DNA of 64,000 nt from assembly GCA_016081115.2 (NCBI GenBank), contig JABTTQ020000072.1, positions 248,001-312,000 of the forward strand, in the 5' to 3' direction. Shown piece by piece: positions 36,801 through 47,157 of the stretch. This DNA comes from Rehmannia glutinosa (lineage: Eukaryota; Streptophyta; Magnoliopsida; Lamiales; Orobanchaceae). The stretch's first letter is position 1, and each line of letters starts with the position of its first letter. The notes under the pieces are model-generated. The model searched no databases and was not told where the DNA came from. It saw only the letters and a program-made list of their open reading frames with translations. The position numbers and the translations under genes were made by a program.

Positions 36801-39800
36801 AAATAGTAATAATGATCAATCAAGTGATCATAAATGTGAAATAGAATTAATAATGATCATGATCACAAGTAATAAATAAAAAATGAAATTAAATGCAAAA
36901 TATATATATTATTAATATTTACCCGTCTAAGTGACGCGGTAAAATAGTCGATCAAATACATAGACGTCAAAAAGATCAATTACATGCTCGGAAAAATCGG
37001 GGGCTTCACAAACATGACTCAAAATCGCCTTAGGCACCGCTGCCAAACTCTTCAACATTTACTTGCTAAGTCTTAAATCGTGAAAAAAAGCTGTGGGTTT
37101 TATCAAACGTTGATGTTAGGGTATCTTAGCCAGAGAATAAAAGATACCAGTACCTTGGTTATGTTCTAATTTCTGGCCTTGAACTAACAATCAGTTGGAT
37201 AGTCTATTTAGTCTTGTCTACCAAAGCAAAGAAGTATACAACTAGAACATATTATAATTAAATCTTGCCTATAGAAGAATAAAGGTAAGCCTATTCAATT
37301 GCATTTCATTACCCCTTCCATTCCAGCCACAGAAAAGCCAGTTGGGAAGGAGGATTCTATTCCATGTATATACTGTTGTGGATTTTTTTTAATGTCGAAT
37401 CAAAGGTCGTGTGGCTGCATGAAGAAGACTTGATATTGTTGAGGCAAGGCCGCTATCTCTCCCATGTTTCATGGCTTGAATAGTCTAAAGCTCAACTGCT
37501 CCAACTTCGTTTATGAAAAATACTTGCTCGATTGCATCTTGGTGATGGTCCCTATAATAATATAATATTTTCATTAAAAATATTACTGTTTCATCTTTTG
37601 ATGAAAATGGTAAGTTGTGCATATAGAAAAGTTACAATGTTTTGAATGGGCTTTGGCCTCAATATATGCTTGTAAGTATCCATGAGTAATTTGGAGAGGA
37701 GAGGTTCTTTAATCACAACTTTAGTCAATTAAGATATGGAATATATTGAAGGCTATTCGTTACTGGGTGTTTTCAGAAACACTTTACTAATAACAACTAT
37801 TAGTAATTTGTTTTAAGTTTTCTGTTTTCCATTTTTACTTGTTTTTCGTTCATACTCTCCTGGTGCTTCTCAGAGTAGATGTTCCATGTGCTGTCATTAT
37901 TAGTATTTTTGCCTTTGACAGTGGAGGAAGGGCTTGGCACTTAGTGGTGAAGTTGCAGTTGAAAAAATCACTTTACCTGGTGTCCGAGGGCTGCGTACCA
38001 TGTTGGGTGCAACTGTTCATGATATCTTATACTATATGAGCCCTATCTATTGTCAGGAGATCATAGACTCGGTACCCTCTGCATAATCTCTTTCCCTCAC
38101 GTCTTCAGAGTTTTTTCATTTTTTTATTTTTGTTTTTCATGAAATTATTGTGGGTGCCATTAGTTCCTTTCCTGCTTCATTCTGATTTCTTCTAAGCACT
38201 CAAAATGCATTATCCTTATTTTTTGTGTGCATATACTTATAATGTATAAGAAGCTATTGATTGATTCTTGTTTGATTGGTTTGATCATTTGTTACTTGTT
38301 AAGAAAAGAAAGTAATACTTTATTGATCTACTGGAGTGAAACTAAGGAATTGTTTTGCATGTACTCTATTTCTTTTAGCATTAGCACACACATCTAGTAT
38401 TCCTTTGGTTTTCTCTTTTTTGGCCTCGTACTAGATTTGCTCTGTTTTCTTGCTGTGACGTTGAGATTTGTTTTTAAGTTGGATTCTGGTTGCAATGCTA
38501 TATAACATTGCAACTCTTCTAAGCATAATATTATCAGGTTTCCCATTTTAGAGGGGCAACCCCTCAGGTCCTGATAATTACATTGTCCTCCAGCTGTTGG
38601 CTTCCATTCACAATTCATATAACATCAGCCAAATAAGGCAAATGTATTCCATCAAGCTAACAGAGTATGGTGCCTGAAGGTCCGATTTGGGTGGGGTGAG
38701 GTGTGGGCTCCTGTGGATTGGCCGCGGAGGGAGTGTCAAATTGTGTCTGGGAGGATCGGGGTGGGCTGCGGAGGGCTATTGGCAGGCCTTTCTGTCCCGT
38801 GTTCAGGGAAGAGTGGTTTGTGGAGAATGGGGCTATTGAGATAATACATGTGAATGCAGAGGAGCTGGAGTGTGCTGCTGGGGGCACTTGGTATCTGCTC
38901 AGTCTACAACGCTCAGCCAGGCTGAGGGCCTCGTTAACATCTCCCGTACATACATATTATTATGAGCATGTTGGCATCAAAATTAGAACAGAGTGGTAGC
39001 AGCACAAAAGGTAACAACGAAGAAGACCAAACATTGGGGTTGGGGGGGGGGGGTTTGGTTTATGGATCGGGGTCTCTAGATATAGATAGATGTACACATG
39101 GGGAAAGTGTGGGTCAGAAAGACTTTTAAGGGGTGGGTGGGGCTAATTGATGCGGCATTGAGATGTAATGAAAGGGGAATTGTCAGGGATGGGGCCGAGG
39201 TGGGTGGAGGGAGACACGTCTTTCAACTTTCAAGGTGGTGTAGGATGAGTTAATGACCACGTTCATGCAAATTATGACATCACCACCCCTTTCTCTGTTT
39301 GCTAACAAGATACACGTTAATTTTTTTCAGTTACCTCCTCATGGTCTTTTCTATCGCACTTAGTCGTAAATGATCCATAAAAAATAATAGGGCATGTTGA
39401 TCTATTTACTTATAAAAATTCATGAAACAATGAAAGACATTTAGTCCGAAGGGTAAAAATGAAATTCACTAAAATAGATATATCATGTTGTTTGTGTTTT
39501 TTTTTTTTTGCTTGAAGTATTGGTGAGTGCAAATAGTTTCTTTTGCATCACAATCAACTTTTTTAACCAGACATTATTGACAAGGAAGGCCAGTGATTGA
39601 CATTGATTTTTTGAAAATTGAAAATAGCACTAAATTTCAAGTGGAGAGCAAAAGGACGCATCATAATTTAGTGATAATACATTAGGTGATGCTGGATTAA
39701 GAGAAGCAGCAGAAGAATATCAACAAATAAAAACACAAATTCCAGAGAGGAAACTCAGGCACTGTGAACTTGTTGCCTAACATAATGAAATAGAAGTCTA

Positions 39801-42800
39801 GCGTTGATGTAAAGTAATGTTTATTTGGTTTTCAAAAAAAAGAAGTAATGTTTATGTATTGGTGGCCAGAAATGTGGACGTGAGAAAGAATCTCCTCTGT
39901 GCTTTATTGAATGGCATTGGCCATCAATATATTATATAGTGTCACTGGATGGAAGGTCCCAATATTTTTATAGATTTTTGCCAACAAGGACCTAATGTTT
40001 TAATACTTATTCTGAATTTCTTCTCGTGCAGACTTTAAGTATGTTGGCATTTTAATTTCGTCCAGCCATATTTTGGAAATACAACAGTGGCAAAATAGTC
40101 TTAGTATTTCAACATTTGGGCTTGGCATCAGATTATTCTAATATCACTGCTAGGTTCTAAATAATGTTGATTTACTGCAAAGTGTTATTACTTTCACTTT
40201 CTCAGCCTTCAGTCAAGTTGGGAGGATAGTCCAGCCATTGTAGAGCTTGAACAAATGTCATTATCTTCACCCTAGAGGGTGCTTTTAGTACTATACCTGA
40301 AACACTCAGAAAATGCTGAACTTCTGTTTGATGACTTAAATAAGCTTGCAATTAACTTTTGTGATTTTATATTTGTTGTGTTCATCAGGCACTGCAAGCA
40401 ACCAGGACTGTCATTTGCTACTCATAGGACCATGAACTTCATCAAACTGCCTTTGCATGAGCATGGTTTCACTTCCCAGTCGAATTAATTAATGAATATC
40501 TTCGTATAGATATTAGTCTTTTAATGTGTTTATAGAGGTCATAGTTGATTTTGCTATAATTTCAAAACTTGCAAGATCGTTAGCCATATAATTGATGTCC
40601 ATAATTTTGTCCTCTCTGCCTAGAAGTTTGTTATCAATATTCTGGTTCTGCTACTTTTTTTGGTATCATTTATGTTACTTATCTTCAGCACTTTTTCAAT
40701 TGTAGAGAATGGGACCTCTTCTTATATATCTGCAAGAATGAGTTTTGTTCCATATTGTTAATTGATTTACCTTTTTATTATCTGTCAAATTGAGCTGTCT
40801 TCATGTCGTGCTCAGGTATCCAACCAACTTAACAAACTATATTTGAAGTTTCTGAAGAGGAATCCTGGCTATGATGGAAAGGTATTTGGCCAATAGAAAA
40901 TAGTAAACTTCCAATATAACTTAGTTATTATTTGATTATTCAAACTTATTCATCGAACTGAGTTTCCAATGGCAAATCTAATTTTGCAGGTTTCCCTATA
41001 TGGTCACTCTCTGGGAAGTGTGTTATCTTTTGATATCCTTTGTCATCAAGAAACTTTATATTCGCCCTTTCCAATGGAGTGGATGTACAAAGAACAAAAA
41101 AGAAGTGAGGTGCCATGTTCTATTGGGAATAACTTAGCATCTAGCTTCAGTCCCATCACAAATTTTAGGGATGATAGCTCTGAGAATGAAATTGGGAGCA
41201 AAGTCGGTCCTGTGGATTATCCGGACCTTTTTGAAGAGCCTGTGCAGGAAACTTTTAATCCACTAGGTCCTCCTGAATCATCAGGGTCTGATGTATCATC
41301 TACAACTGACATTGGCTACCAGCAGACAATTGATGCCTTACCATTAGATGAAAATACCGATGAACCTTTTTGCTATTCAAATCACATGGAATTCTATAAA
41401 AGTGATATGATGAATGATCCCAGTAGCATGAAAAATAATGTTGTGACATGTGATGACGGTGCAGATGACAAGGATAACTCTGATAATAATAAAGCCAAAA
41501 CAATTAAATCATTGAGAGAAGAGGTAGTTACTGATAGCTTTTCTGTGTTCCTTGTCCTAATATCTTCAAATTTTCTTTCTCATGTGGTCAGTTGTCTCTC
41601 AGATTGATTTGCTGAAAGCAAAAATCAAAGAATTTGAAGCAGAATGTTCCGACCAAGGTATGGGTTTTTGTTTCAAATATGTGCAGTGCTTGTTTTGGAC
41701 TGTACTTGTGCAATTTTGAATGTTCTTGGTTTTATAAGTTGTATGTCCTGTATTTGATGTGAAGTACCACCACCAGTGAATGCGAAGAAGAGTACAACAG
41801 TAATAAATCAATCTGATCCTGAGAGAGTTCAACATGAGCATAGAGATTCCTTGAAGAGTTATACCCCCCAAATAAGATACACAAAATTAGAGTTCAAGGT
41901 AATTTTCTGCCATCTTTTCCATTCTTTGATGTTGACTTTACATACTCTTGCTCGGTAGAGTTGTTATGAGGACTAGTTGTATGCAACTATGGCTTGTCAT
42001 AAAGCCTGCATACTCAATTCCTCCATCCATATCCATCTTTGGTCTTTTACTTTTTTTTTTTTTTTTTTTGCTGTGGACCTGCAGTACACCCTCTCCCAGC
42101 ATCTTATTCTATTATATATACATTTTAGAGTAAATTACAAAAACTACCCCGAGGTTTAGCCTAATTGCAAAAAACTCCAGTTACGTAATCAAAATTGCAA
42201 ATGCACATGGATTTTGATGTCATTAACCCTGCATTTTATGCAAAGTTTATAAGTCATATTAATGCACATGGATTTTGATGTCAGGTAGACACATTCTTTG
42301 CTGTTGGGTCTCCTCTTGGGGTTTTTCTCTCCCTGCGCAATATTCGTATTGGGATTGGTAATAGCTGAGGCTTGATACTTGCATGTACCTATATTCCTTT
42401 CTTTCTTCTCTTTATACTTCTCCACTTCTAAAATTGTGAGAGTCATCCTTTAAGCATGGGATGAACATCATGAAGAATACTTTCTTGTTTTTGAACAGTA
42501 TATATTAGATAAAATTCTCAATCCTTATAGTTTTATGTATTCCTTTTGAAATATTTCACCATCAAATTCACATTGATTGTTTTTAGTTGTTAGGTTTGTA
42601 TAAGTCGGTGTGAAGATTGCATGAACTGCGGCTCAGTTAAACTTTATTGTGGATCATTTCAAATGGATAATTGGTTAATTAAGTAATGTCATTAGCTCTA
42701 TATTGGATGATGCTTACAGTTCAGTATAAATGCTGAAAACATGTCAAAAGGCTTTTCGAAAAAATATAATAATTAAAATACATGAAAGGCATTGCCCTTG

Positions 42801-45800
42801 TCTCAATGAGTCATTGCTCACTTGAAATTTTGAAAAAAACAATACATAAAACCTTTGCCTTGTTAACAGTGTGCTTTTGCTCATTGTAGTTGTCAACTCG
42901 TATTGAGAACTAAACTTTCTTGTTTAGATTTCCCCATTGGTTTTCTGATATGTCAGATTGGTTATTTCAATGCATCTGTTGAATTTGGATACAGCTGACT
43001 AAAACTTCTTTTTTCTGTTTGGGTTGTTAGGCAAAGGGAAAGAATATTGGAAAGAGGAAAATATAAATGAAGAGATGCCAGCATGTCGGAAAATGTTTAA
43101 CATATTCCATCCTTTTGATCCTGTAGCATATAGGTCTAATCTTCTATACTTTTGATCACGATTTTTTATTATTATTATTATTTGCCTGACAAACCTCGTG
43201 TCTTATATCCTTGTTTGCCACACAGAATAGAGCCACTTATCTGTAAAGAATATATACACAAACCACCTGTCATTATTCCTTACCACAGAGGTGGGAAGCG
43301 GCTATATGTTGCGCTTCAGGTAAGGGCAATATATAGTCCTTAAATGGAAATGTGGTAATTATCTTCTTATTCTTAGTTCTCATACTATGTCATACAGGAG
43401 TTTAAAGAAGGGTTAGCTGCACGTTCTCAGGCTTTAATGGATCAGTTGAGCACCATAAGGGTATCTATTGGTTCTTTTACCTTTTTTTATATACTTTTCA
43501 ATTAGATTGCTTCAAAATTGGTCCTTTTTAATTCTTGACAGTATTATTTACTTTTCTCCCTCTCCAATGACGTTTCAGATTATCTTTATAGCTTCATCTT
43601 TGCTTACAATTATTTTCATAGAACTTTTGTCTGCTTCAGTAGCAGGTTTTATCTTTTTGAACAGAAGCTGATAATATGAATTTTAAGATTGATATTCTAG
43701 GAACAGCATACATCTGCATGTAGTATTGGTGTGCTTAAAAATAATTAATATTTTGTCAAGTGATGTTAAATTTCTAATGTAATTTGTGCAAGCAGCTTCC
43801 CTTTTAAGCAACCTAAACACGTTTTGTTTGTTGACTTCTCACTAAGAAATTGGACTCTTCTTACCCAAATAGATATAAAGTTTTGTGAATGTAAGCAAAG
43901 ATCTTCTTTAGATCATTTGTTCAGTTTTGATTTGCATTCCTGTATTTATGTTGACTGAAATATGCATGACGTATGACGGATGCAAATGGGAAAGTAGTGC
44001 ACATGTGGAATGCTTGTTTCCCTCTAATGAAAGAATTTGGCGACGGTGTTTCTCGAAAATGTTTGAGTATTCAGTAGTGGAAATACTAATGTTTATCACT
44101 TAATATTAATCCTTTTTAGCCAGTTAATTTAGCTAAAATTGCTATAATCGCAGAAGTTTGTAATGTTTGCGAAAACTGTTGAAAGATGGAATAAGCTTGA
44201 ATGGGTTTTGCAGAAGTAGTGTGGAAGAGTAGCTGAAATGACTTTTTGGTTCTCAAATTGCTGAAGTGTCACTTAGTGCAGTAAAAAAACTATGTTGTAG
44301 ATAGACCAAAAATTTTGAAACTATCTTGGCAGCACTTTGTCTTATAATTGTAATAATAATATATTTATCCTTTTATTCTGGTACTAATAACTTATCTTCT
44401 AATTTGCCTGCTTTAAAATTCTTACTCACATTGAATTGTTTAGTAACAATTAAAATGGTTAATATTTTTAAAATTATAAAAAATGACTTCTTTCAATACT
44501 AATCATTTTTTCCTATTGTCTTATCCTTATTTGATTTATTTTATTGCTTATGGATCATAATAATGACGGCAATGTGGTAATATAATAATTTTGAAAAAAT
44601 ATATATATAAGGTGATGAATTATTGTACATGAATTACTTACAACTATTTTTGTATCAATATGTCAACATATATTTTAAATAATTAATCTGAATTTTTTCA
44701 GAAGAATGAAGTGTTCTTTTTGAACAATGCAAATAGTAATTTTTTAATTAAGTTGTCAGCTTAACTAATCTAGCAAGGAATATTATCATTGCAAAAAGAT
44801 TTGATTCCCATTAAAAATAAAAAGTTTTCTCTAGAATTTTGACTTATTTGTTTCATCTACGAATATCTCCTTTTATTTCTTGTGTGTTTTTCCCTATTCC
44901 TCCTTGTCCCTTTAATATTCTTCCTCCAAGAACACGTTTACAACCTAGGTTCTGTTCCTCTCCTTCTCGTACCTTGTGATTTGAGTTTTTCCCTGCTGCT
45001 TTTCCCTCGTCCTTCTATCCACCTAACTCTTCCCATTGGCATTTCATGCGTAACAGTATCACTACCTCATCCACAAGGTTGCATTTCTTCGTGGGCCTTC
45101 CACATGGCCATTTACTTGACTCGCTTAACCATTAGAGGAGTGAGGTGGGAGGGGATTTCTGGGAAGGTTTGTTTTTGGTGATAAATGTGATTTGTTTTTT
45201 TAATTCTGGGGTATGATTGTCCATTCCAACTTCACAATATCTACAAAATGCTTAGGCTCAAAAAATCAGGACCCTTGTTGCTTCTAGCTTTTGTTTTTCG
45301 TGATAATTTTAGTAGCAAAAGTACCAATAAGCAACATCCTTTTTCAGCTCAATTTAAGCCAGATGTCTGATTGAGCGTATCATGTTTTGACAAGTTAGCT
45401 CAACTTATGCCTTCTTTAGAAGAACTTATATAGGCAGATGTGTTGATTTATTTATGAGGCTTTACTGTAAGGTTTTTTAATAGGTTAAAGTGCTGACACT
45501 CTGTGAATCGAGATGCAATGATGGCCTGGACGGTAAGTACTCTCTGCTTTTTCTGTTGAAAGTTGCTATTGAGATCGGAAGCCTTTTTTATTCAATGGAG
45601 TTATTATTTCTTTTTCTCGAAGTAATTTTGCCATATATCTCGCAGAGCAATCTGATAATACCCAAGAAAAAGAAGAAAGATCATATGGTTCAATAATGAT
45701 AGATAGACTAATAGGAAGTGAAGGCGGGAGAATCGATCATGTACTACAAGTATGTGGCTTTTACCTTTTTTTAGCTTTGTACTCTGAAGCAGCTATTTGA

Positions 45801-46297
45801 ATGCATGCCTGTAATTTAAATTTCAATATTTTCGTAAAAGTCAAATCAGGGAATAGTAATCTCTTTTGCTTTGCTAACGCAGGATAAAACTTTTCGCCAT
45901 CCATACGTATCGGCCATAGGGGCACATACGTAAGATTCATCTTTCTTTCTGATCTTAAGCTGGCAAATTTAATCTGGATGCATGATTGACTCAATGCTTT
46001 TGCGATATAATAAAACTGGAACTGAAATTGTTTTGATGATTAATTTTGTTTGTCAGAAATTACTGGAGAGATCATGATACTGCTCTTTTCATGCTAAAGC
46101 ACTTATACCGGGATATACCAGAGGAACCTATCTCGCCTACTGAGCAACTAAAAGGCAGCTCAAAAGATGAGGATAGCTTTAAGGGTTGGTCTGATCCGAG
46201 GGAGTTGGCTGACGAAGAACTCCCATTGACCTTTGCAGATGGTGTCTTCATAAAGCATTTCTCTCACAAAGTCAAGAAAATGATGAAAGATAACTGA
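21866..46297 (+). CDS. SGR2: SGR2-like DDHD-domain phospholipase A1, 21 exons, frameshift in exon 4
   Basis: Homologue of Arabidopsis SHOOT GRAVITROPISM 2, a phospholipase A1-like protein of vacuolar membranes needed for amyloplast movement in gravity-sensing cells (family knowledge). Exons: 21866-22073, 25054-25154, 25290-25481, 27109-27263, 27577-27648, 27773-27925, 28647-28697, 29653-29823, 37922-38071, 40816-40881, 40990-41523, 41603-41657, 41765-41898, 42285-42357, 43031-43133, 43226-43319, 43398-43460, 45484-45532, 45646-45749, 45883-45929, 46057-46297. All introns are GT-AG and phases agree. Allowing for one lost base the product is about 938 aa, the family length. Lipase motif GHSLGS puts the nucleophile near Ser447; DDHD residues would be Asp683, Asp735, His858 and Asp866. 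The start follows an in-frame-stopped upstream ATG (21859). The TTTT at 27230-27233 is one base short, giving a stop at 27855-27857 after 270 residues: mutation or sequence error. Confidence 0.93.
22381..22816. repeat. Tandem duplication, 218-bp unit, in intron 1
   Basis: 22381-22598 is repeated head to tail as 22599-22816, with one difference seen (GGCCGTGG versus GGCAGTGG). Such similarity in intron DNA means a recent duplication, or an assembly artefact. Confidence 0.92.
28298..28321. repeat. Poly(T) tract in intron 6
   Basis: A run of more than 20 T preceding GTAGGGATC. It is low complexity and may be a decayed retroposon tail; no element is attached that I can recognise. Confidence 0.6.
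29827..30549 (-). mobile_element. Pogo-like DNA transposon remnant in intron 8
   Basis: The left end GAACCTCGATAATTTATTA and the inverted right end TAACCTTTATAAATTAACAA look like the termini of plant pogo-type (Tc1/mariner superfamily) elements, which carry an 'AACCTCTATAAATTAATA' start and a nearby 'GGGAC' word (seen at 29890 and, inverted, at 30508-30515). It holds a transposase fragment. The left end starts 3-5 bases inside the intron, next to the splice donor. Exact ends and the TA duplication are uncertain. Confidence 0.55.
30221..30439 (-). pseudogene. Pogo/Tigger-type transposase fragment (DDE domain)
   Basis: An open 72-codon segment contains VLLFMDNCHAHLKAIEDYK, matching the second catalytic-Asp region (DNCxAH) of DDE transposases of the pogo/Tigger/CENP-B group. 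It continues into a C-terminal block ending TELLTDEQIIQRHLEN. The N-terminal DNA-binding part is absent, so it is inactive. Confidence 0.65.
31186..31430 (-). pseudogene. Ty3/gypsy reverse transcriptase N-terminal fragment
   Basis: Minus-strand translation gives EYTDVFPQELTTVPPDREVE, PGTAPIARTPYRMAPLELQE and, upstream, an ISTMKARKAIARGAQ block. These are the conserved linker and first RT motifs of plant Ty3/gypsy polyproteins. A stop lies between the two blocks, and nothing of the catalytic palm remains. Confidence 0.8.
31620..32330 (-). pseudogene. Coiled-coil ORF with acidic tail, internal to the gypsy element
   Basis: After one frame change near 32265, the minus strand is open through an Arg/Glu/Gln-rich coiled coil (for example RENTIRAREDQIQLIQERL). 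A very acidic segment (31800-31875) and a VIDVDDSERTTRAITAE end follow, with the stop at 31620. An interrupting stop also lies near 31884. Its place after the primer site is that of gag, but I cannot see capsid or zinc-knuckle motifs. It may be a replaced or non-standard gag. Confidence 0.5.
32628..32638 (-). promoter_or_regulatory. Primer-binding site of the gypsy element
   Basis: Minus strand TGGTATCGAGC lies six bases beyond the LTR end. It differs from the canonical Met-tRNA site TGGTATCAGAGC by a single-base deletion. Confidence 0.65.
33260..33430. repeat. 46-bp tandem repeat within the long LTR
   Basis: The word GGTTGCGTCACGGATTTGTA begins units at 33305, 33351 and 33397. The first two spacings are exactly 46 bp; a diverged partial copy precedes them and a partial copy ends near 33430. 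Confidence 0.9.
35930..36190. repeat. Purine-rich degenerate repeat GAAGATTTGAAGATGTGAAG
   Basis: About 9-12 imperfect copies of a GAAGAtaTGAAGAaatGG-type unit with variable spacing, within the long LTR. It is almost free of C on the plus strand. Confidence 0.75.
38400..39300. other. GC-richer unexplained segment in intron 9
   Basis: GC content is visibly higher than in the rest of the intron. The segment includes a run of 12 G at 39042-39053. Plus frame 38703-38999 is open for 98 codons but resembles no family I know. It may be an old insertion; I can support nothing more specific. Confidence 0.3.
42127..42200. mobile_element. MITE end fragment in intron 13
   Basis: TAGAGTAAATTACAAAAACT and the following CCCCGAGGTTTAG match the terminus of the MITE at 47979-48215 and the end at 50270-50312. 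The opposite end is not recognisable, so this is a truncated copy. Confidence 0.5.
42200..42283. repeat. 23-bp direct repeat spanning the exon 14 acceptor
   Basis: The 23-bp word starting AATGCACATGGATTTTGATG lies at 42200-42222 and again at 42261-42283. The second copy runs to within one base of exon 14 and provides its acceptor. Confidence 0.85.
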
Positions 46298-46620
46298 ATG
46301 ATACTTTGCAGAAATCTTGTTCCTAAGACCTGAGTTTTCCTCAAACAAACTGTTTTTTTAAGGCAAAAACAGCAACTCTGAAGAGACACAGCGCTTTGGC
46401 CAGATATTGCTCTTTGTTGCAAAAGGGATTTGTGTTTGTAAAGCAGATACCACATGGGCAGCTGATTTCAGCCGTTAGAAAGATGATTTTTTAATCTTTC
46501 CATAAGCGAAGGAGAATGTAGATTCTGTAATTATGAAACAGATTGTTTCGGAGAACATGTCAATATACAAATGTACATATAAATACAACTTTATTGTTCC
46601 CCTGTAATATGTATGATAAC
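46298..46620 (+). other. 3' UTR of the SGR2-like gene
   Basis: No coding potential in frame after the TGA at 46295-46297. AT-rich sequence with ATAAATACA near 46578 and a TTTATTG/TGTAATATGTA stretch at 46590-46612 is a plausible plant poly(A) region. The end is estimated. Confidence 0.5.
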
Positions 46621-47157
46621 ATTGGTTTTACTGCAGTTTCACTTGGGAATGATATTTAGTAACTCATTTTGTTGCCGTAAGGGTTAAACTCATTCTTGCT
46701 GCATATTTTCTTTTAAGGAGAATCAAGTGTTCATTCGATGAGTGTTTGGCCTTGTAGAGTGAATTGTTCCAATTACTGAATGGAAAGATAGGGCAACTCT
46801 AGGCAAAATTGGCGCCTCAGGCTATTTATTCTTTAATATGAACGGAATACACATTTCAACAACCTTAACTTCCCAATAGGTTTTGGAAAGTTGTACTCCA
46901 CTAATTTTCACTTGGTACATAGTTTTAGGTAGATGTTGAAAACGAAACGGAAACAATAAATTCGAATGGAATATTTGAAAAAAGAGCATAAACAAAAGCA
47001 ATTATAAAACAAACATTAATAAATCCTTCAGATCGATATCCAACATATCCAGATAAATAAACATCCATGTAAAAAAAAAAAAAAAGGCAGAATCATGAAC
47101 AGTTATAACATATTAAAACTAACAAGTGCATTTCACTTGAGCAGTACAAAGGTCCCT
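46621..47157. other. Convergent intergenic region
   Basis: Short spacer between the facing 3' ends of the SGR2-like gene and the UCH gene. The right part presumably holds the minus-strand 3' UTR of the UCH gene. An A run of 15 lies at about 47071-47085. No gene is seen. Confidence 0.5.

Larger units (their letters stand above)
31145..37010 (-). mobile_element. 5' half of a Ty3/gypsy retrotransposon with a 4.4-kb LTR (intron 8)
   Basis: On the minus strand the order is LTR (37010 to 32645), primer site (32638-32628), a coiled-coil ORF (about 32330-31620), then a fragment of the protease/RT junction (about 31430-31186). The rest of pol and the 3' LTR are missing; no second LTR is in the window. 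The RT fragment and Met-type primer site fit a chromovirus-like gypsy lineage. The antisense orientation to the host gene is typical of tolerated intronic elements. Confidence 0.75.
32645..37010 (-). repeat. Very long LTR (about 4.37 kb)
   Basis: On the minus strand it starts TGTGAAGCCCCCGATTTTT (37010 downward) and ends CGGGGCGTGACG next to the primer site; the last base would be A in an intact TG...CA LTR. The interior is built largely of simple repeats: a 46-bp tandem repeat at 33260-33430, a degenerate 'GGTCCCTTAA-TTTT' series at 34080-35050, and a GAAGATTTGAAGATG array at 35930-36190. Confidence 0.72.

Noticed and set aside
31139..37016. AACATG on both sides (31139-31144 and 37011-37016) as target duplication of the gypsy element
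   Set aside because: The left edge there does not look like an LTR end, and the 3' half of the element is missing. A 6-bp match is likely by chance.
38703..38999. 98-codon open frame in intron 9
   Set aside because: No recognisable domain. It lies in a GC-richer stretch where open frames are expected by chance.
39033..39060. G-rich run as telomere-like or G-quadruplex element
   Set aside because: It is a single poly-G run in an intron without repeated GGGTTTA units. It could fold, but nothing else supports a function.
41588..41602. Alternative acceptor for exon 12 at the first CAG (near 41592)
   Set aside because: It would bring a stop within a few codons. The second AG (41601-41602) keeps the frame and the expected residues.
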